Part shown: piece by piece, positions 8,136 to 17,545 of the stretch
Numbering within the stretch: position 1 is the stretch's first letter
Layout of the letters: every line of letters starts with the position of its first letter
Notes under the pieces: generated by a model
The model's input: the letters and a program-made list of their open reading frames with translations, nothing else
The model's database searches: none
What the model was told of the DNA's origin: nothing
Made by a program: the position numbers and the translations under genes
NCBI GenBank assembly: GCA_026671195.1
Contig: JAPOHD010000067.1
Span: 1-64,000 of the forward strand
DNA from: Draconibacterium aestuarii
GTDB lineage: Bacteria > Bacteroidota > Bacteroidia > Bacteroidales > Prolixibacteraceae
Length of the DNA stretch: 64,000 bases
Direction of reading: 5' to 3'

Positions 8136-8170
8136 TTTGCTTTTACAATAGCGAAAAAAAGTTAACTTTG
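8136..8170 (+). promoter_or_regulatory. Promoter of the coiled-coil/zapA operon
   Basis: TTTG at 8136-8139 and TAACTTTG at 8163-8170 form a Bacteroidota-type -33/-7 pair with a 23-base spacer, slightly long, 19 bases before the ATG at 8190. Confidence 0.5.
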
Positions 8171-8189
8171 TCCTTGAAATGCAGCTATT

Positions 8190-8483
8190 ATGACTGAAGA
8201 AGACCACTTGCTTCTGAATAATTTAAAAACGAATACGCAGCGATTGTTCAAAGGATTTAATGTACTTGAGAACCAAAAAAAGTTGCTCGACGAAAAGATT
8301 TTAAGTTTGAAACACGAAATCAAATTATTAGAGAAGGAAAAGTCGGAATTAAGTCGCAAAAATGAGAAACTGAAAATAGCAACTCAACTTTTATCGGGTA
8401 ATGATGAAAGAAAGGAAGCTAAACAGAAAATAGATTTTTTAGTACGGGAGATTGATAAATGTATCGCATTACTAAATAAGTAA
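8190..8483 (+). CDS. Small coiled-coil protein upstream of zapA
   Basis: 97 residues, almost entirely predicted coiled coil (heptads from about 10 to 95, rich in Leu, Lys and Glu), no signal peptide. Its stop is 3 bases before the zapA start, so the two are co-transcribed and probably translationally linked. A short coiled-coil gene in front of zapA is a recurrent Bacteroidota arrangement and may act as a ZapA partner, as ZapB does in enterobacteria; homology to ZapB cannot be shown by eye. Confidence 0.7.
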   Translation: MTEEDHLLLNNLKTNTQRLFKGFNVLENQKKLLDEKILSLKHEIKLLEKEKSELSRKNEKLKIATQLLSGNDERKEAKQKIDFLVREIDKCIALLNK

Positions 8484-8486
8484 TGA

Positions 8487-8789
8487 GTGAAAGATAAAGA
8501 TTTTAGAATACATATTAAGATTGATGGAAGGGCTTATCCTTTAAACATTAATCGGGTTGATGAAGAGAGATACAGGAAAGCTGCAAAGATTGTGAATGAA
8601 ACTATTACTGAATTCAGGAAAATGTTTCAAGGCAATGACCAACAAGATATTATGGCAATGACGGCTTTTCAGGTTGCACTGAATTTTACAAAAGAGCAAG
8701 AACGCCATGATTATTCTCAATTCATTGATGATATAAAAGATTTAAACGATGATATTTCTGATTTTTTGATTGAAAAGGAACAGAAATAG
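8487..8789 (+). CDS. zapA: Cell division protein ZapA
   Basis: 100 residues. ZapA binds FtsZ and promotes Z-ring assembly. The N-terminal beta-strand block (RIHIKIDGRAYPLNI), the helix starting ERYRKAAKIVNETI and the long C-terminal helix fit the family at its normal length. The start is GTG at 8487, chosen because the nearby ATG at 8483 is out of frame and meets a stop after four codons. It follows the coiled-coil gene by 3 bases, and rny lies 91 bases downstream after a hairpin. Confidence 0.85.
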   Translation: MKDKDFRIHIKIDGRAYPLNINRVDEERYRKAAKIVNETITEFRKMFQGNDQQDIMAMTAFQVALNFTKEQERHDYSQFIDDIKDLNDDISDFLIEKEQK

Positions 8790-8800
8790 AAACAAAAATA

Positions 8801-8872
8801 TTTATCAAAGCCCGTATTAGGCCTGTTCGAGAAGTGGAATGGGTTTATTACGGGTTTTTTAGTAATTATAAA
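8801..8872 (+). ncRNA. Hairpin RNA between zapA and rny, possible 6S-Flavo-like RNA or terminator
   Basis: GCCCGTA (8810-8816) pairs with TACGGGT (8849-8855); inside it CCTGTTC (8822-8828) pairs with GAATGGG (8837-8843) over an 8-base loop, leaving an asymmetric internal bubble; ATTTAT near 8800 and ATAAAT near 8868 could close a third stem. A T-run follows TACGGG. The zapA-adjacent site is where 6S RNA genes lie in many bacteria, and Bacteroidota have a short 6S-Flavo class. At about 70 nt it is shorter than that class, so a plain terminator of the zapA operon is equally possible. Confidence 0.4.
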
Positions 8873-8880
8873 TTGAATAT

Positions 8881-10434
8881 ATGGAATTAATAATAGGATT
8901 AGCCGCAGGCTTTGTTGTGGGAGGTGCCGTTGCGTACTTTGTCTGGGACAGGGCCTTGAAGGCGAAAAAGAATCGTATAATCGGCGAGGGGAAAGCTCAG
9001 GCCGAAGTGATAAAAAAGGATAAGATTTTGCAGGCAAAAGAGAAATTTTTGCAGTTAAAATCGGAACACGAAAAGTACATTAACGAAAAGAACTTCAGCC
9101 TGGCACAGGTGGAAAACAGGCACAAGCAACGTGAAAATTCGTTGAACCAAAGGCGCGATGAAATCAACCGTAAAACCAAAGAATTTGAAAATGAACGACA
9201 CGAAGTAGAGGTTATTCGTGAAAACCTGAACTCGCAACTGCAACGTGTTGAGCATAAAAGTGAAGAGTTGGATAAATTGCACAGACAGCATCTGGAAAAA
9301 CTGGAACAAATTTCGGGTCTTTCGGCTGAAGATGCGAAAGCTCAGTTGGTTGAGTCTTTACAAGAAGAGGCTAAAACCGATGCTGTAGCATACATTAACG
9401 AGATAATGGAGGAAGCCAAACAAACGGCCAATAAAGAGGCTAAAAAAGTTGTGGTGAAATCGATTCAACGAGTGGCAACAGAAACAGCCATCGAAAATTC
9501 AGTAACTATTTTCCACATCGAGAGTGACGAAATTAAAGGACGTATTATTGGTCGCGAAGGCCGTAACATACGTGCATTGGAAGCTGCAACCGGTGTAGAA
9601 ATCGTGGTTGACGATACTCCTGAAGCAATTGTGCTTTCTGCTTTTGATCCGGTTCGCCGCGAAATTGCACGATTGGCATTGCACCAATTGGTAACCGACG
9701 GTAGAATTCACCCGGCACGTATTGAAGAAGTTGTTGGGAAAGTTAAAAAGCAAGTTGAGGAAGAAATTATCGAAACAGGTAAACGTACAACTATCGACCT
9801 TGGAATTCATGGATTACATCCTGAGTTAATTCGTTTGGTAGGTAAAATGAAATATCGTTCTTCGTATGGACAGAACCTGTTGCAGCACTCGCGCGAAGTT
9901 GCTAATTTATGCGCTACCATGGCATCGGAACTGGGATTAAATCCGAAAAAAGCAAAACGTGCCGGATTGTTACATGATATTGGTAAAGTGCCTGATGATG
10001 AGCCCGAATTACCACACGCTGTTTTGGGGATGAAATTGGCCGAGAAATACAAAGAGAAACCGGATATTTGCAACGCCATTGGTGCTCACCACGATGAAGT
10101 GGAAATGCAATCGCTGATAGCACCTATCGTGCAGGTTTGCGATGCAATTTCAGGTGCACGTCCGGGCGCACGTCGCGAGGTTGTGGAATCGTACATTAAA
10201 CGATTGAAAGACCTTGAAGATTTGGCATTGTCGTATCCCGGAGTTATGAAAACTTATGCCATTCAGGCCGGACGCGAATTACGTGTAATTGTTGGATCGG
10301 ACAAAATGAGTGATCAGGAAACCGAACAACTATCATACGACATTTCAAAACGTATTCAGGATGAAATGACTTATCCGGGGCAGATAAAAATTACTGTAAT
10401 TCGTGAAACACGTGCAGTAAGCTATGCAAAGTAA
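8881..10434 (+). CDS. rny: Ribonuclease Y
   Basis: 517 residues, standard length. RNase Y is a membrane-anchored endoribonuclease that starts mRNA decay. In order: N-terminal membrane anchor (3-22), long coiled coil (about 25-200), KH RNA-binding domain from about 212 with [15 protein letters not shown], and an HD hydrolase domain with [12 protein letters not shown] near 360. All hallmarks are intact. It is separated from zapA by a hairpin and has its own strong terminator at 10458-10488. Confidence 0.97.
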   Translation: MELIIGLAAGFVVGGAVAYFVWDRALKAKKNRIIGEGKAQAEVIKKDKILQAKEKFLQLKSEHEKYINEKNFSLAQVENRHKQRENSLNQRRDEINRKTKEFENERHEVEVIRENLNSQLQRVEHKSEELDKLHRQHLEKLEQISGLSAEDAKAQLVESLQEEAKTDAVAYINEIMEEAKQTANKEAKKVVVKSIQRVATETAIENSVTIFHIESDEIKGRIIGREGRNIRALEAATGVEIVVDDTPEAIVLSAFDPVRREIARLALHQLVTDGRIHPARIEEVVGKVKKQVEEEIIETGKRTTIDLGIHGLHPELIRLVGKMKYRSSYGQNLLQHSREVANLCATMASELGLNPKKAKRAGLLHDIGKVPDDEPELPHAVLGMKLAEKYKEKPDICNAIGAHHDEVEMQSLIAPIVQVCDAISGARPGARREVVESYIKRLKDLEDLALSYPGVMKTYAIQAGRELRVIVGSDKMSDQETEQLSYDISKRIQDEMTYPGQIKITVIRETRAVSYAK

Positions 10435-10457
10435 AGTAAAGTAGAAACTGAAATATA

Positions 10458-10488
10458 AACCTTCGTTCTTCGGGACGGAGGTTTTTTT
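10458..10488 (+). terminator. Terminator of rny
   Basis: AACCTTCGT (10458-10466) and ACGGAGGTT (10475-10483) form a nine-bp stem with one T-G pair over an eight-base loop, followed by a run of T to 10488. Confidence 0.85.
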
Positions 10489-10693
10489 GTGCCTGTAAAT
10501 GTGAGAAGATGATCAAAAAAATCAAAAGTGCAGAAATTTCTCAGCTAGTTTCTTGTATTGCTATAAATAAGTTTGTTTGAATTGTTACTCTTTTAAATAA
10601 GGAGCTTTAGGGAAAAATAAAAGAGCAACGAATGTTATTTATTGAAATTTTTGGGATTCTCGCCCTGGATAAAACGTATACAAAAATTAAAGT

Positions 10694-11572
10694 TTATTCA
10701 TTGAAAAGGCGCAGCAGTTCTTTAATTCTTTCCTCTTTTTCTGTAAATCCAACCGACAGGTACGATTCCTGCAAAGATTCCAGCAATCTTTTTATAAATA
10801 GTGAATCTGGTTTTGGTTCGGTGTATTCATTAAAAGGCAAGTATTCGTTTCTCTTCAAGTGGTATTCAATTTCTTTTCGGCTGGTAATGGATCCTTTGTT
10901 TGAAGGATTGATATAAAACAAAACATCTGAGTGGTGCGAAGAACCATGTACTTTTTGTGCCAGATCAGAATCCACCATGGCTACAAGCGGATTCTTTGGG
11001 AAATCAATTAATTGGGCAGGTAATTCAAGTTGGCGGGCTAAAATGGTATAAAAAATACTCATAGAAATAGAGTTCCCCTTTTTTGTGTCGAGTACCTGGT
11101 TTAAAAAGCAGTTTTGTGGCGAATGTGCATTGCTGAGATTAACGGAATACCCATTCATATTAAACAGAAAATGATTAAGTATGGTTGTTTTTTCGAGCAA
11201 GGTAAGCGAATTGTTTAATTCCAGCCAAATGGATTTTCGCAGGGTTTCAACTTTTAGCTGAAGGTTTAAAGGATTTAAATCGGGGTATTGAAAATGATCG
11301 ACAATACAAAATCCGTCGATAAGATTCTGATCTTCCGGACTTGTACTTAACCAATTTTGTAATTTATCACGTGTTTTTTTGAACTGAAGGTTTTGAATAA
11401 TATTCTCGATACGTTCCTGGCAATTTTCATCGAAACTCGATTCCCATTTTTTTTCAAGTTCCGGAATAATTTCATGCGTTTCTTTTAGTAATTCTTTTTC
11501 AACCATTCCAAACACCAAAATGTCCGGATCGTCCAGCAATTCAATAAGCGCATTCAATTTACTTTTTTTCAT
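10694..11572 (-). CDS. SirB1/transglutaminase-core-2-like protein
   Basis: 292 residues, cytoplasmic. The stretch from about 120 to 210 (NCFLNQVLDTKKGNS, then ISMSIFYTILARQLELPAQ) matches the SirB1-type transglutaminase-like core, where a conserved LN-VL--R-G-P-SLS pattern is normal; here the Arg-Gly-Ile-Pro stretch reads KKGNSIS. The family has no settled function. The start lies 4 bases after the uridine phosphorylase stop, so both are in one operon. The N-terminal 100 residues are helical and resemble HEAT-like spacer sequence. Confidence 0.7.
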   Translation of the reverse strand: MKKSKLNALIELLDDPDILVFGMVEKELLKETHEIIPELEKKWESSFDENCQERIENIIQNLQFKKTRDKLQNWLSTSPEDQNLIDGFCIVDHFQYPDLNPLNLQLKVETLRKSIWLELNNSLTLLEKTTILNHFLFNMNGYSVNLSNAHSPQNCFLNQVLDTKKGNSISMSIFYTILARQLELPAQLIDFPKNPLVAMVDSDLAQKVHGSSHHSDVLFYINPSNKGSITSRKEIEYHLKRNEYLPFNEYTEPKPDSLFIKRLLESLQESYLSVGFTEKEERIKELLRLFNE

Positions 11573-11576
11573 AACA

Positions 11577-12449
11577 CTATTGATTGGTTAATTTATCGAG
11601 TACTTTTATAATCAGTTTGTTCATTTCGCTCCTGTAATTTTCGTTGGCCTTAAGCGTAACACGGTTGGCAATTATTAAACATACCGTTAATGCATGGTGT
11701 CCCAGCATTTTCGACAAACCATATATGGCCGAACTTTCCATTTCAAAATTAGTGATTCGTAAGTTGTTAAATTTAAAAGATTCAATTTGTTTGTTTAAAT
11801 CGGGGAAAGCAAGCGGCAAACGCAATTCCCGACCTTGTGGAGCATAAAAGCCGGGAGCCGAGATGGTTACCCCTATTTTAAAGTCATCGGATTTGAATTT
11901 TTTCAGCAGTTTATCGGAAGCGTCAACCGTGTATGGCGATGCCAGCGATGAACTCCAGCTGGTATATTTCTTAAAAGCTTGCTCAAACTCCATGTCGCAG
12001 AATTTCTCGCGATTGGCATAAAAATTTAACAATCCATCAAATCCAATCGATTTTTCAGAAACCACATATGAATTAACCGGCAAATCGGTTTGCAACCCGC
12101 CCGAGGTACCAATTCTTACAATATTCAGCGTTTTGTGTCCGTTCTTTTTTTCTCTTTTTTCGAGATCAATGTTTACCAGCGCATCCAATTCATTTAGCAC
12201 AATATCAATGTTATCGGTACCAATTCCAGTAGAAATTACACTAATCTTTTGATTGTTATACACGCCTGTAACTGTTTTAAATTCACGGTTTTGGGTGGAA
12301 TATTCTATTGTATCGAAAAAATTAGAAATAGTATCAACGCGTGCAGGATCGCCAACAAGAATTATATGGTCTGAAATATTTTCAGGTCTCAGATGTAAAT
12401 GGAAGATAGATCCATCACTATTCAATATTAGTTCCGAATGTTTGATCAT
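11577..12449 (-). CDS. Uridine phosphorylase-like nucleoside phosphorylase
   Basis: 290 residues of the PNP/UDP phosphorylase family, which cleaves a nucleoside with phosphate into a base and ribose-1-phosphate. Visible landmarks are the phosphate-binding VGDPARVD (about 33-40), ISTGIGTDNIDIVL (about 72-85), IGTSGGLQ and the nucleoside-site NFEMESSAIYGL (about 234-245). The MES block is shared with uridine phosphorylases, but adenosine- or inosine-specific activity is not excluded. It leads an operon with the SirB1-like gene and has one of the best promoters in the window (12471-12501). Confidence 0.85.
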   Translation of the reverse strand: MIKHSELILNSDGSIFHLHLRPENISDHIILVGDPARVDTISNFFDTIEYSTQNREFKTVTGVYNNQKISVISTGIGTDNIDIVLNELDALVNIDLEKREKKNGHKTLNIVRIGTSGGLQTDLPVNSYVVSEKSIGFDGLLNFYANREKFCDMEFEQAFKKYTSWSSSLASPYTVDASDKLLKKFKSDDFKIGVTISAPGFYAPQGRELRLPLAFPDLNKQIESFKFNNLRITNFEMESSAIYGLSKMLGHHALTVCLIIANRVTLKANENYRSEMNKLIIKVLDKLTNQ

Positions 12450-12470
12450 GATATTGCTTTACGTACCAGC

Positions 12471-12501
12471 CAAAACTATTTAAAATTACGTGAAAACCCA
12501 A
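12471..12501 (-). promoter_or_regulatory. Bacteroidota promoter of the nucleoside phosphorylase operon
   Basis: On the minus strand TTG (12501-12499) is followed after exactly 20 bases by TAGTTTTG (12478-12471), the consensus layout TTG-N19-21-TAnnTTTG. The ATG is about 22 bases downstream. Confidence 0.7.
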
Positions 12502-12654
12502 TAATGGTAAGGAAAACATATAAACAGCTAAGCCTTGAAAATTTTGTAAAATATGATTCTTTGTTAAGAACAATAAATATGTTAATTAGAAGTTGTAATT
12601 TCAATTAGCCAAAATGATTCTTCACTTAAAGCAAGGAATAATGGCTGAAATTTA

Positions 12655-12662
12655 TATTTTTG
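12655..12662 (+). promoter_or_regulatory. Candidate -7 box of the repeat/GH16-like gene
   Basis: TATTTTTG fits TAnnTTTG 28 bases before the ATG at 12691; no clear -33 element is present. Confidence 0.35.
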
Positions 12663-12690
12663 ATAATTAAACAAATCTAATAATAGACCG

Positions 12691-14514
12691 ATGTCATTTA
12701 AAATTTTCTCACTTCAACTAACAGGAAAAATAAAACCTGTAAGTACCATCGAAAAACAAAGGAAAGCATTAGCCGACGATTATGAGGAATTTCTGAAAAC
12801 GGAAGCTTCTGAAGAACTCAAAGCATTTCTGGAACTGGATAAGTGGATAAACTCTGATGACTTTAAAAGTAAGAAGAGGGAAGTGCAGAGCTTGCAATTT
12901 AAAGGTAGCGAGGAAGATAACCAGCTTAAAGAATTTGAAAGACTAAAAAAATCGGGACGTATTAAAAAGTATTTCAAGGTTAACGGTTCTTCCGATTTGA
13001 AAAAATTTGAACAAGAGAAAGAGTCGCAAAGAATGAACGACTATTATTTGCTACTGGACTTTGTGAAAGAGGGGCAGTTTGAAAAGGAAAAGAAAGAAAT
13101 TAAAAGCCAGGTGTTTAAAGGATCAGTTGAGGAAAAACATTGGCTGGACTTTCGCCGTTTCGATAAATCGGCGGCCATTAGGGCATACAACGAGTTGGAA
13201 GGTTCGGATAAATTGAAAAAACACAAAGCGCTGGAGGAAACCGAAAAGTTTAAAAAATATAATCAGCTTAAAAATGTTCCGGAGCACAACAAGGAAACAA
13301 AGAATGAATTTAAAGCCCTGAAAAGGGATAGTGAGATAAAAGCATATTTCCGGTTTGAGAAATCGAAAAAATTAAAATTGTATCACGAAACTGTAGGTAG
13401 CCACGATTTAAAACGTTACAATGAGTTAAAAAAATATGTAAGCACCGATGAGTTTAAAAAGCGGGAAACGTATCTAAAAGACAAAAAGAAGTTTGAAAAA
13501 AGTGAAGCTTTCAAAAAACTAAATGAATTTAAAAAGCTGGCTGCCGATGCCAATGTGAAGTTTGTTTTGAAATATGAAAAATCGTCGTTGTATAAAAATT
13601 ACCTTGATGTAAAAGATTCGTTTGATTTAAAACGGTATTTTGAGTTGGAAAAAAGCATTCAGTCAGATGAGTTTAAAAAGAAAAAGGCTTGGTTGGAAGA
13701 CAAAAAACGCTGGGAAAAAACAGAGGAATTTAAAAAACTGCAACAATACGATCAGGAAAAAGCAAAACCCGAATTTGTGAGGTATTTCAAATACAAAGAT
13801 TCGAATGATTTTGATTTCTTTAAAAAATGGGAAGTTGTTTTTGAAGATGATTTTACAGCCAAAGAATTAGACACTAAAAAATGGAAAACCTGTAATCCGG
13901 TGTCAGAAAAATTGTTGGGCGAAAATTATGCAATGCCAGGCGACCTGAATATTTTTACGATGGGTGAAAATCTAAAAACCGGGAATGGTCTTGTTATTCA
14001 GGTTAAAAGTGAAAGAACTACCGGTAAAACCTGGCAAATGCCAGCCGGTTTTGTTCCTACTGAGTTTGATTACACATCAGGTTTAATTACAACAAATTCT
14101 GATTTTGCACTGGAAGATGGCATTATAGAAGCGAAAATTAATTTTAATCCCAAAAAGGAGGTGGCAAGTGCGTTCTATTTAGCAGGCGAAGAGGCGTCTC
14201 CGCGTATTAACCTGGTTGAAATGGGAACTAAAAATAATGTGGGTATATCGAAGGTAAACGGAAGTGGAAAAATTGAAAATTCAGGTCTTGAGATTTCAAA
14301 CCTGAAAAAAGGGAAATACATTTTTAGTGTAGAAAAAGTTGGAGGTACGTTTATCTGGAAGATAAATGAAACAGAAGTTTGGCAGCAGAGTAATAATGAT
14401 TTGAGTAAACCTCTGCAATCCACTGCATCAAGTCTGGTAATTGAAAAGCTTTCGGGATCGCAAACACCCGTTAATTTTGAAATTGACTGGGTAAAATGTT
14501 ACCGCAAAAAATAG
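12691..14514 (+). CDS. Charged-repeat protein with C-terminal degenerate GH16-like domain
   Basis: 607 residues, no signal peptide. Residues about 25-375 are Lys/Glu/Phe/Tyr-rich repeats; short motifs such as SDEFKK, EEFKKL, LKRYFELEKS and KYEKS recur, giving about four units near 85-90 residues. Residues about 380-607 look like a GH16/concanavalin fold (WEVVFEDDFTAKELDTKKW, then SGLITTNSDFALEDGIIEAK and a final IDWVKCYRKK). The GH16 catalytic pattern ExDxxE is replaced near 504-510 by RINLVE, so two of three acidic residues are missing and hydrolysis is unlikely. Carbohydrate binding or a structural role is inference. The 5' half is unusually rich in A, in line with its lysine content. Confidence 0.75.
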   Translation: MSFKIFSLQLTGKIKPVSTIEKQRKALADDYEEFLKTEASEELKAFLELDKWINSDDFKSKKREVQSLQFKGSEEDNQLKEFERLKKSGRIKKYFKVNGSSDLKKFEQEKESQRMNDYYLLLDFVKEGQFEKEKKEIKSQVFKGSVEEKHWLDFRRFDKSAAIRAYNELEGSDKLKKHKALEETEKFKKYNQLKNVPEHNKETKNEFKALKRDSEIKAYFRFEKSKKLKLYHETVGSHDLKRYNELKKYVSTDEFKKRETYLKDKKKFEKSEAFKKLNEFKKLAADANVKFVLKYEKSSLYKNYLDVKDSFDLKRYFELEKSIQSDEFKKKKAWLEDKKRWEKTEEFKKLQQYDQEKAKPEFVRYFKYKDSNDFDFFKKWEVVFEDDFTAKELDTKKWKTCNPVSEKLLGENYAMPGDLNIFTMGENLKTGNGLVIQVKSERTTGKTWQMPAGFVPTEFDYTSGLITTNSDFALEDGIIEAKINFNPKKEVASAFYLAGEEASPRINLVEMGTKNNVGISKVNGSGKIENSGLEISNLKKGKYIFSVEKVGGTFIWKINETEVWQQSNNDLSKPLQSTASSLVIEKLSGSQTPVNFEIDWVKCYRKK

Positions 14515-14533
14515 AACGACCTTAAAAATTGGC

Positions 14534-14557
14534 ATGCTTATTTTTAGAAGTAAGCAT
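14534..14557. other. Short inverted repeat after the repeat/GH16-like gene
   Basis: ATGCTTA (14534-14540) and TAAGCAT (14551-14557) can form a seven-bp stem. No T-run follows, so a terminator role is weak. Confidence 0.3.
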
Positions 14558-14612
14558 ATTCAGGCATTTAATTAAGGTGTCAGTATATTAATGAATTAGA
14601 CTGTTTGGGAGA

Positions 14613-14966
14613 ATGGAATTAGAAGGTATTGATGTGAACTGGGCCGATGAGTTTAACGGTGCCATTACCGTTTGCAATCGCGAAGGAATAATCGTTTATA
14701 TGAACCAGGTTTCGATTGATCAGTTTGCAAAGTATGGCGGCGATAAATTGCTCGGAACCAACCTGATTGATTGTCATCCTGAACCCTCTAAAACCAAACT
14801 GAAAGAAATGTTGGAAAACCCTGTTGAGAATATGTATACAACAGAAAAGAACGGGGTAAAAAAGTTGATCCTGCAAACTCCGTGGAGGTATAAAAATAAT
14901 TTTTTAGGGGTAGTTGAAATTTCATTTCTTTTAGATGCCAATATGCCACATCATATTCGAAAATAA
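14613..14966 (+). CDS. Stand-alone PAS-domain protein
   Basis: 117 residues, essentially one PAS domain: the N-terminal block FNGAITVCNREGIIVYMNQ is the classic PAS start, followed by FAKYGGDKLLGTNLIDCHPE and the beta-sheet end NFLGVVEISF. PAS domains sense small ligands, redox or light and pass the signal to an output domain, but none is fused here. The signal is probably passed to a separate partner; neither neighbour is an obvious one. No cysteine or histidine constellation points to haem or flavin. Confidence 0.75.
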   Translation: MELEGIDVNWADEFNGAITVCNREGIIVYMNQVSIDQFAKYGGDKLLGTNLIDCHPEPSKTKLKEMLENPVENMYTTEKNGVKKLILQTPWRYKNNFLGVVEISFLLDANMPHHIRK

Positions 14967-15042
14967 ACGGGCAATTTTATTCATGTCAATCCGTGTTAGT
15001 CGAAAAATTCATTCTTCAATAATTTAAACCAGGCACTTGTTA

Positions 15043-17334
15043 TTACAAACCACGCCGATTAAACAGAATGTACCCAAAATTCAGTGTAAGGTAAAAATTG
15101 GTATTCTCTTTATCGTAATAATTAAGCGATAAACTTACCGGGCCGATTCCGGTTTGATATACCAACGAAGCCATTCCCTGTAAATAATAATTGTAAAAAA
15201 AATCGGTTGTTCTTGATGCTGATAAATCTTCATTTTCAATTATTTCGTTGATCGGAACAAAACCGTATCCTTCTACACGCAAATGCATGTCAGGACTAAA
15301 ATTATAGATGACATTTAAACCACCAGCAATATAGTTGCTGGCATGAAAGTGGCTTATAAATAGCGATTTGCTGTGAGGAGTAGGGGTAAATCCGGGTGCA
15401 GATAACATACCCGACTTGTAGTTTCGAAATAGATCTTTATTGCTTAGAACACCTTCCATGTGGGTTCCAAGCGTAATTTTGTTTGTTATTCCAAAATAAC
15501 GTAATGAATGTGCCTGAATCTGAAAAAAGTGGTGGTTTTCTTCTGCAATTCCGCGCACCTCGGCTGTTGATCCGGGTTGATGTTTTTCAGTTCCAATTAC
15601 ATACTTTGCATTCAAATACCGATGAGCACCTTCTGTGGCATACTGTTTATAGTTGAGTGAGCTATTTTCAATTCCGGCCTGGCTAACAAATGTATTAAAT
15701 GTAGTTCTGTCCGGCGTATCTTCTTTGTTAAAAATATCAGTTTGGTAGTATTCGTCGGTAGCTCCCGAGTACGAAATCCCACCATAAAATTTACTGTGTA
15801 ATCCCAGCGGAAAACCTGCTTCAAACCTGAAGTTAGTTTCATCCTGTATAATATACGGTGGTCTTACATCTTCGAAAAACAGTTCGGTACTTGACGAAAA
15901 ATAATCCCAGCGATTTAAGGTAACATTGCCCGATATATAAAAGGGAAGTAAGGTTGGGTAGTCAATCCTTCCTCCAAATTTGAATGAGCTGTAAAAGCGC
16001 CCGAAATACAGGTTCGAATTTAATGTGTAGGCGCGGCTGTTGTATGTTCTGTAGTTAAAACTGGCAAAACCCTGATTGATTGGTTTTGTAGAAATATTTC
16101 CTCCAATGCTCACATCCACTCTTTTTTCAGGATCTACTTTTAAGTGCAAATCAAAATATCCCGACTCGGAATTATATCTGGTAAGGGGCTGAATTGATTT
16201 TAGATGTTGGTCGGCGATTAATTTGAAATACTCCGTTTTTAAGGTCGATAACGAAACAACATCGTAGTTGTGTTTTATACTCTGGATTATGAATTTTCGC
16301 TGCATTGGGTCGCTAACGCCTTCTACCTGAATGTTTTGAAAAAAAAGTTGTGGTTTTTTTACATTGAATTTGTTCCTTTTTTCCTGACGTTCTTCTTCAC
16401 TTACTCTTCTGCTGATCAGTGATTTGATTTTATCCATCGAAGCTTTAGCTGTTTGTTCACCTCTTTCTATCACTTCATCAATTTTCTGAAAATCAAGCAA
16501 ACTCATTTGTTTTAATATGGTTTCAAGCAGAATTCCATCTTTTGGATCAATTTCAAAATCGGTTGGGCGCATAACCATATTTGTAATTTGTGTCATTACA
16601 TCGTCGGCTTCTGCTTCTTTAGAATCATTTGCCACTTTATGACCAATAATAATGTCGGGTTTAAATATTTCTTTCATTTCCCGGGTTGGAAAATTATTTA
16701 ACAAGCCTCCATCAAAAAGCAGGTTCCCGTCTATTTCAATAGCTTTAAAATACAAGGGAACAGTCATTGAGGCCCGAATAGCATTTCCTAAATCGCCATC
16801 TCGTAAAATTACCGGTTGACTTTTGTTTACATCGGCAGCAACACAAAAAAACGGGATCATCAAATTATCGAAGTTATAATTACATGCAGCATTAGTTGCC
16901 GCAGTAAGCTCCATAAAAGCAAAATCCATTTGCCCGGCAGGGATAATATTTGTTGGAGGAAGTACTTTTAATTTTTCTTCTTTTTTTGCTACCCGGAGTT
17001 GTATCCAGACCGGAGTTGGTTCCGGACGTTTAAAATAATACTGGTATTCACGCTGTATTTTTCCTGTCGACCAAAAATAGAAGTCATCCGATTTAAAAAG
17101 TTGTTCCATTTCGTCGGGAGTATATCCGGCTGCGTATAGCCCGCCAACAATTGCTCCAATTGAAGTTCCGGCAATATAGTCGATGGGAATATTATTTTTT
17201 TCCAGTTCTCTTATTACGGCAATGTGGGCCATACCTTTGGCCCCGCCACCGCTAAGTACAAGACCCACCGATTGTGCATTTAGCTGGATGGTGGCTATTA
17301 ATGAAAAACTGATAAAAAGTACAGCTATTCTCAT
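15043..17334 (-). CDS. Patatin-like phospholipase with outer-membrane barrel (PlpD type)
   Basis: 763 residues. A signal peptide (1-20) precedes a patatin domain (about 23-230) with oxyanion loop SGGGAKG, nucleophile Ser58 in GTSIG and catalytic Asp208 in DGG. Residues about 315-400 look like a POTRA domain, and about 410-763 are amphipathic beta strands of an Omp85/BamA-type barrel. This layout is type Vd autotransport, where the barrel exports the lipase; many Bacteroidota homologues keep the lipase attached. Both catalytic residues are present, so activity on phospholipid is expected. Candidate -7 box TAAATTTG at 17370-17363. Confidence 0.9.
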   Translation of the reverse strand: MRIAVLFISFSLIATIQLNAQSVGLVLSGGGAKGMAHIAVIRELEKNNIPIDYIAGTSIGAIVGGLYAAGYTPDEMEQLFKSDDFYFWSTGKIQREYQYYFKRPEPTPVWIQLRVAKKEEKLKVLPPTNIIPAGQMDFAFMELTAATNAACNYNFDNLMIPFFCVAADVNKSQPVILRDGDLGNAIRASMTVPLYFKAIEIDGNLLFDGGLLNNFPTREMKEIFKPDIIIGHKVANDSKEAEADDVMTQITNMVMRPTDFEIDPKDGILLETILKQMSLLDFQKIDEVIERGEQTAKASMDKIKSLISRRVSEEERQEKRNKFNVKKPQLFFQNIQVEGVSDPMQRKFIIQSIKHNYDVVSLSTLKTEYFKLIADQHLKSIQPLTRYNSESGYFDLHLKVDPEKRVDVSIGGNISTKPINQGFASFNYRTYNSRAYTLNSNLYFGRFYSSFKFGGRIDYPTLLPFYISGNVTLNRWDYFSSSTELFFEDVRPPYIIQDETNFRFEAGFPLGLHSKFYGGISYSGATDEYYQTDIFNKEDTPDRTTFNTFVSQAGIENSSLNYKQYATEGAHRYLNAKYVIGTEKHQPGSTAEVRGIAEENHHFFQIQAHSLRYFGITNKITLGTHMEGVLSNKDLFRNYKSGMLSAPGFTPTPHSKSLFISHFHASNYIAGGLNVIYNFSPDMHLRVEGYGFVPINEIIENEDLSASRTTDFFYNYYLQGMASLVYQTGIGPVSLSLNYYDKENTNFYLTLNFGYILFNRRGL

Positions 17335-17362
17335 GACAAGGTTAATTTCTTCTGAACGGAAC

Positions 17363-17370
17363 CAAATTTA
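17363..17370 (-). promoter_or_regulatory. Candidate -7 box of the patatin gene
   Basis: Minus-strand TAAATTTG fits TAnnTTTG, about 28 bases before the ATG. Confidence 0.4.
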
Positions 17371-17545
17371 CAAAATTCAGGCATTGTTAAACAGATTCTA
17401 TTGAAAAATTACAAGATAATCGGTTAATCAACGATTTTGGGTGTTTAATGAAGAAGGCTAATCAAGATTATAGTCTTTTAACAGAAGAGGAATTTTTAAT
17501 TTGAATAATTAGTACCCAAAAAAGAAATGTTCAATCTTTTGACGA

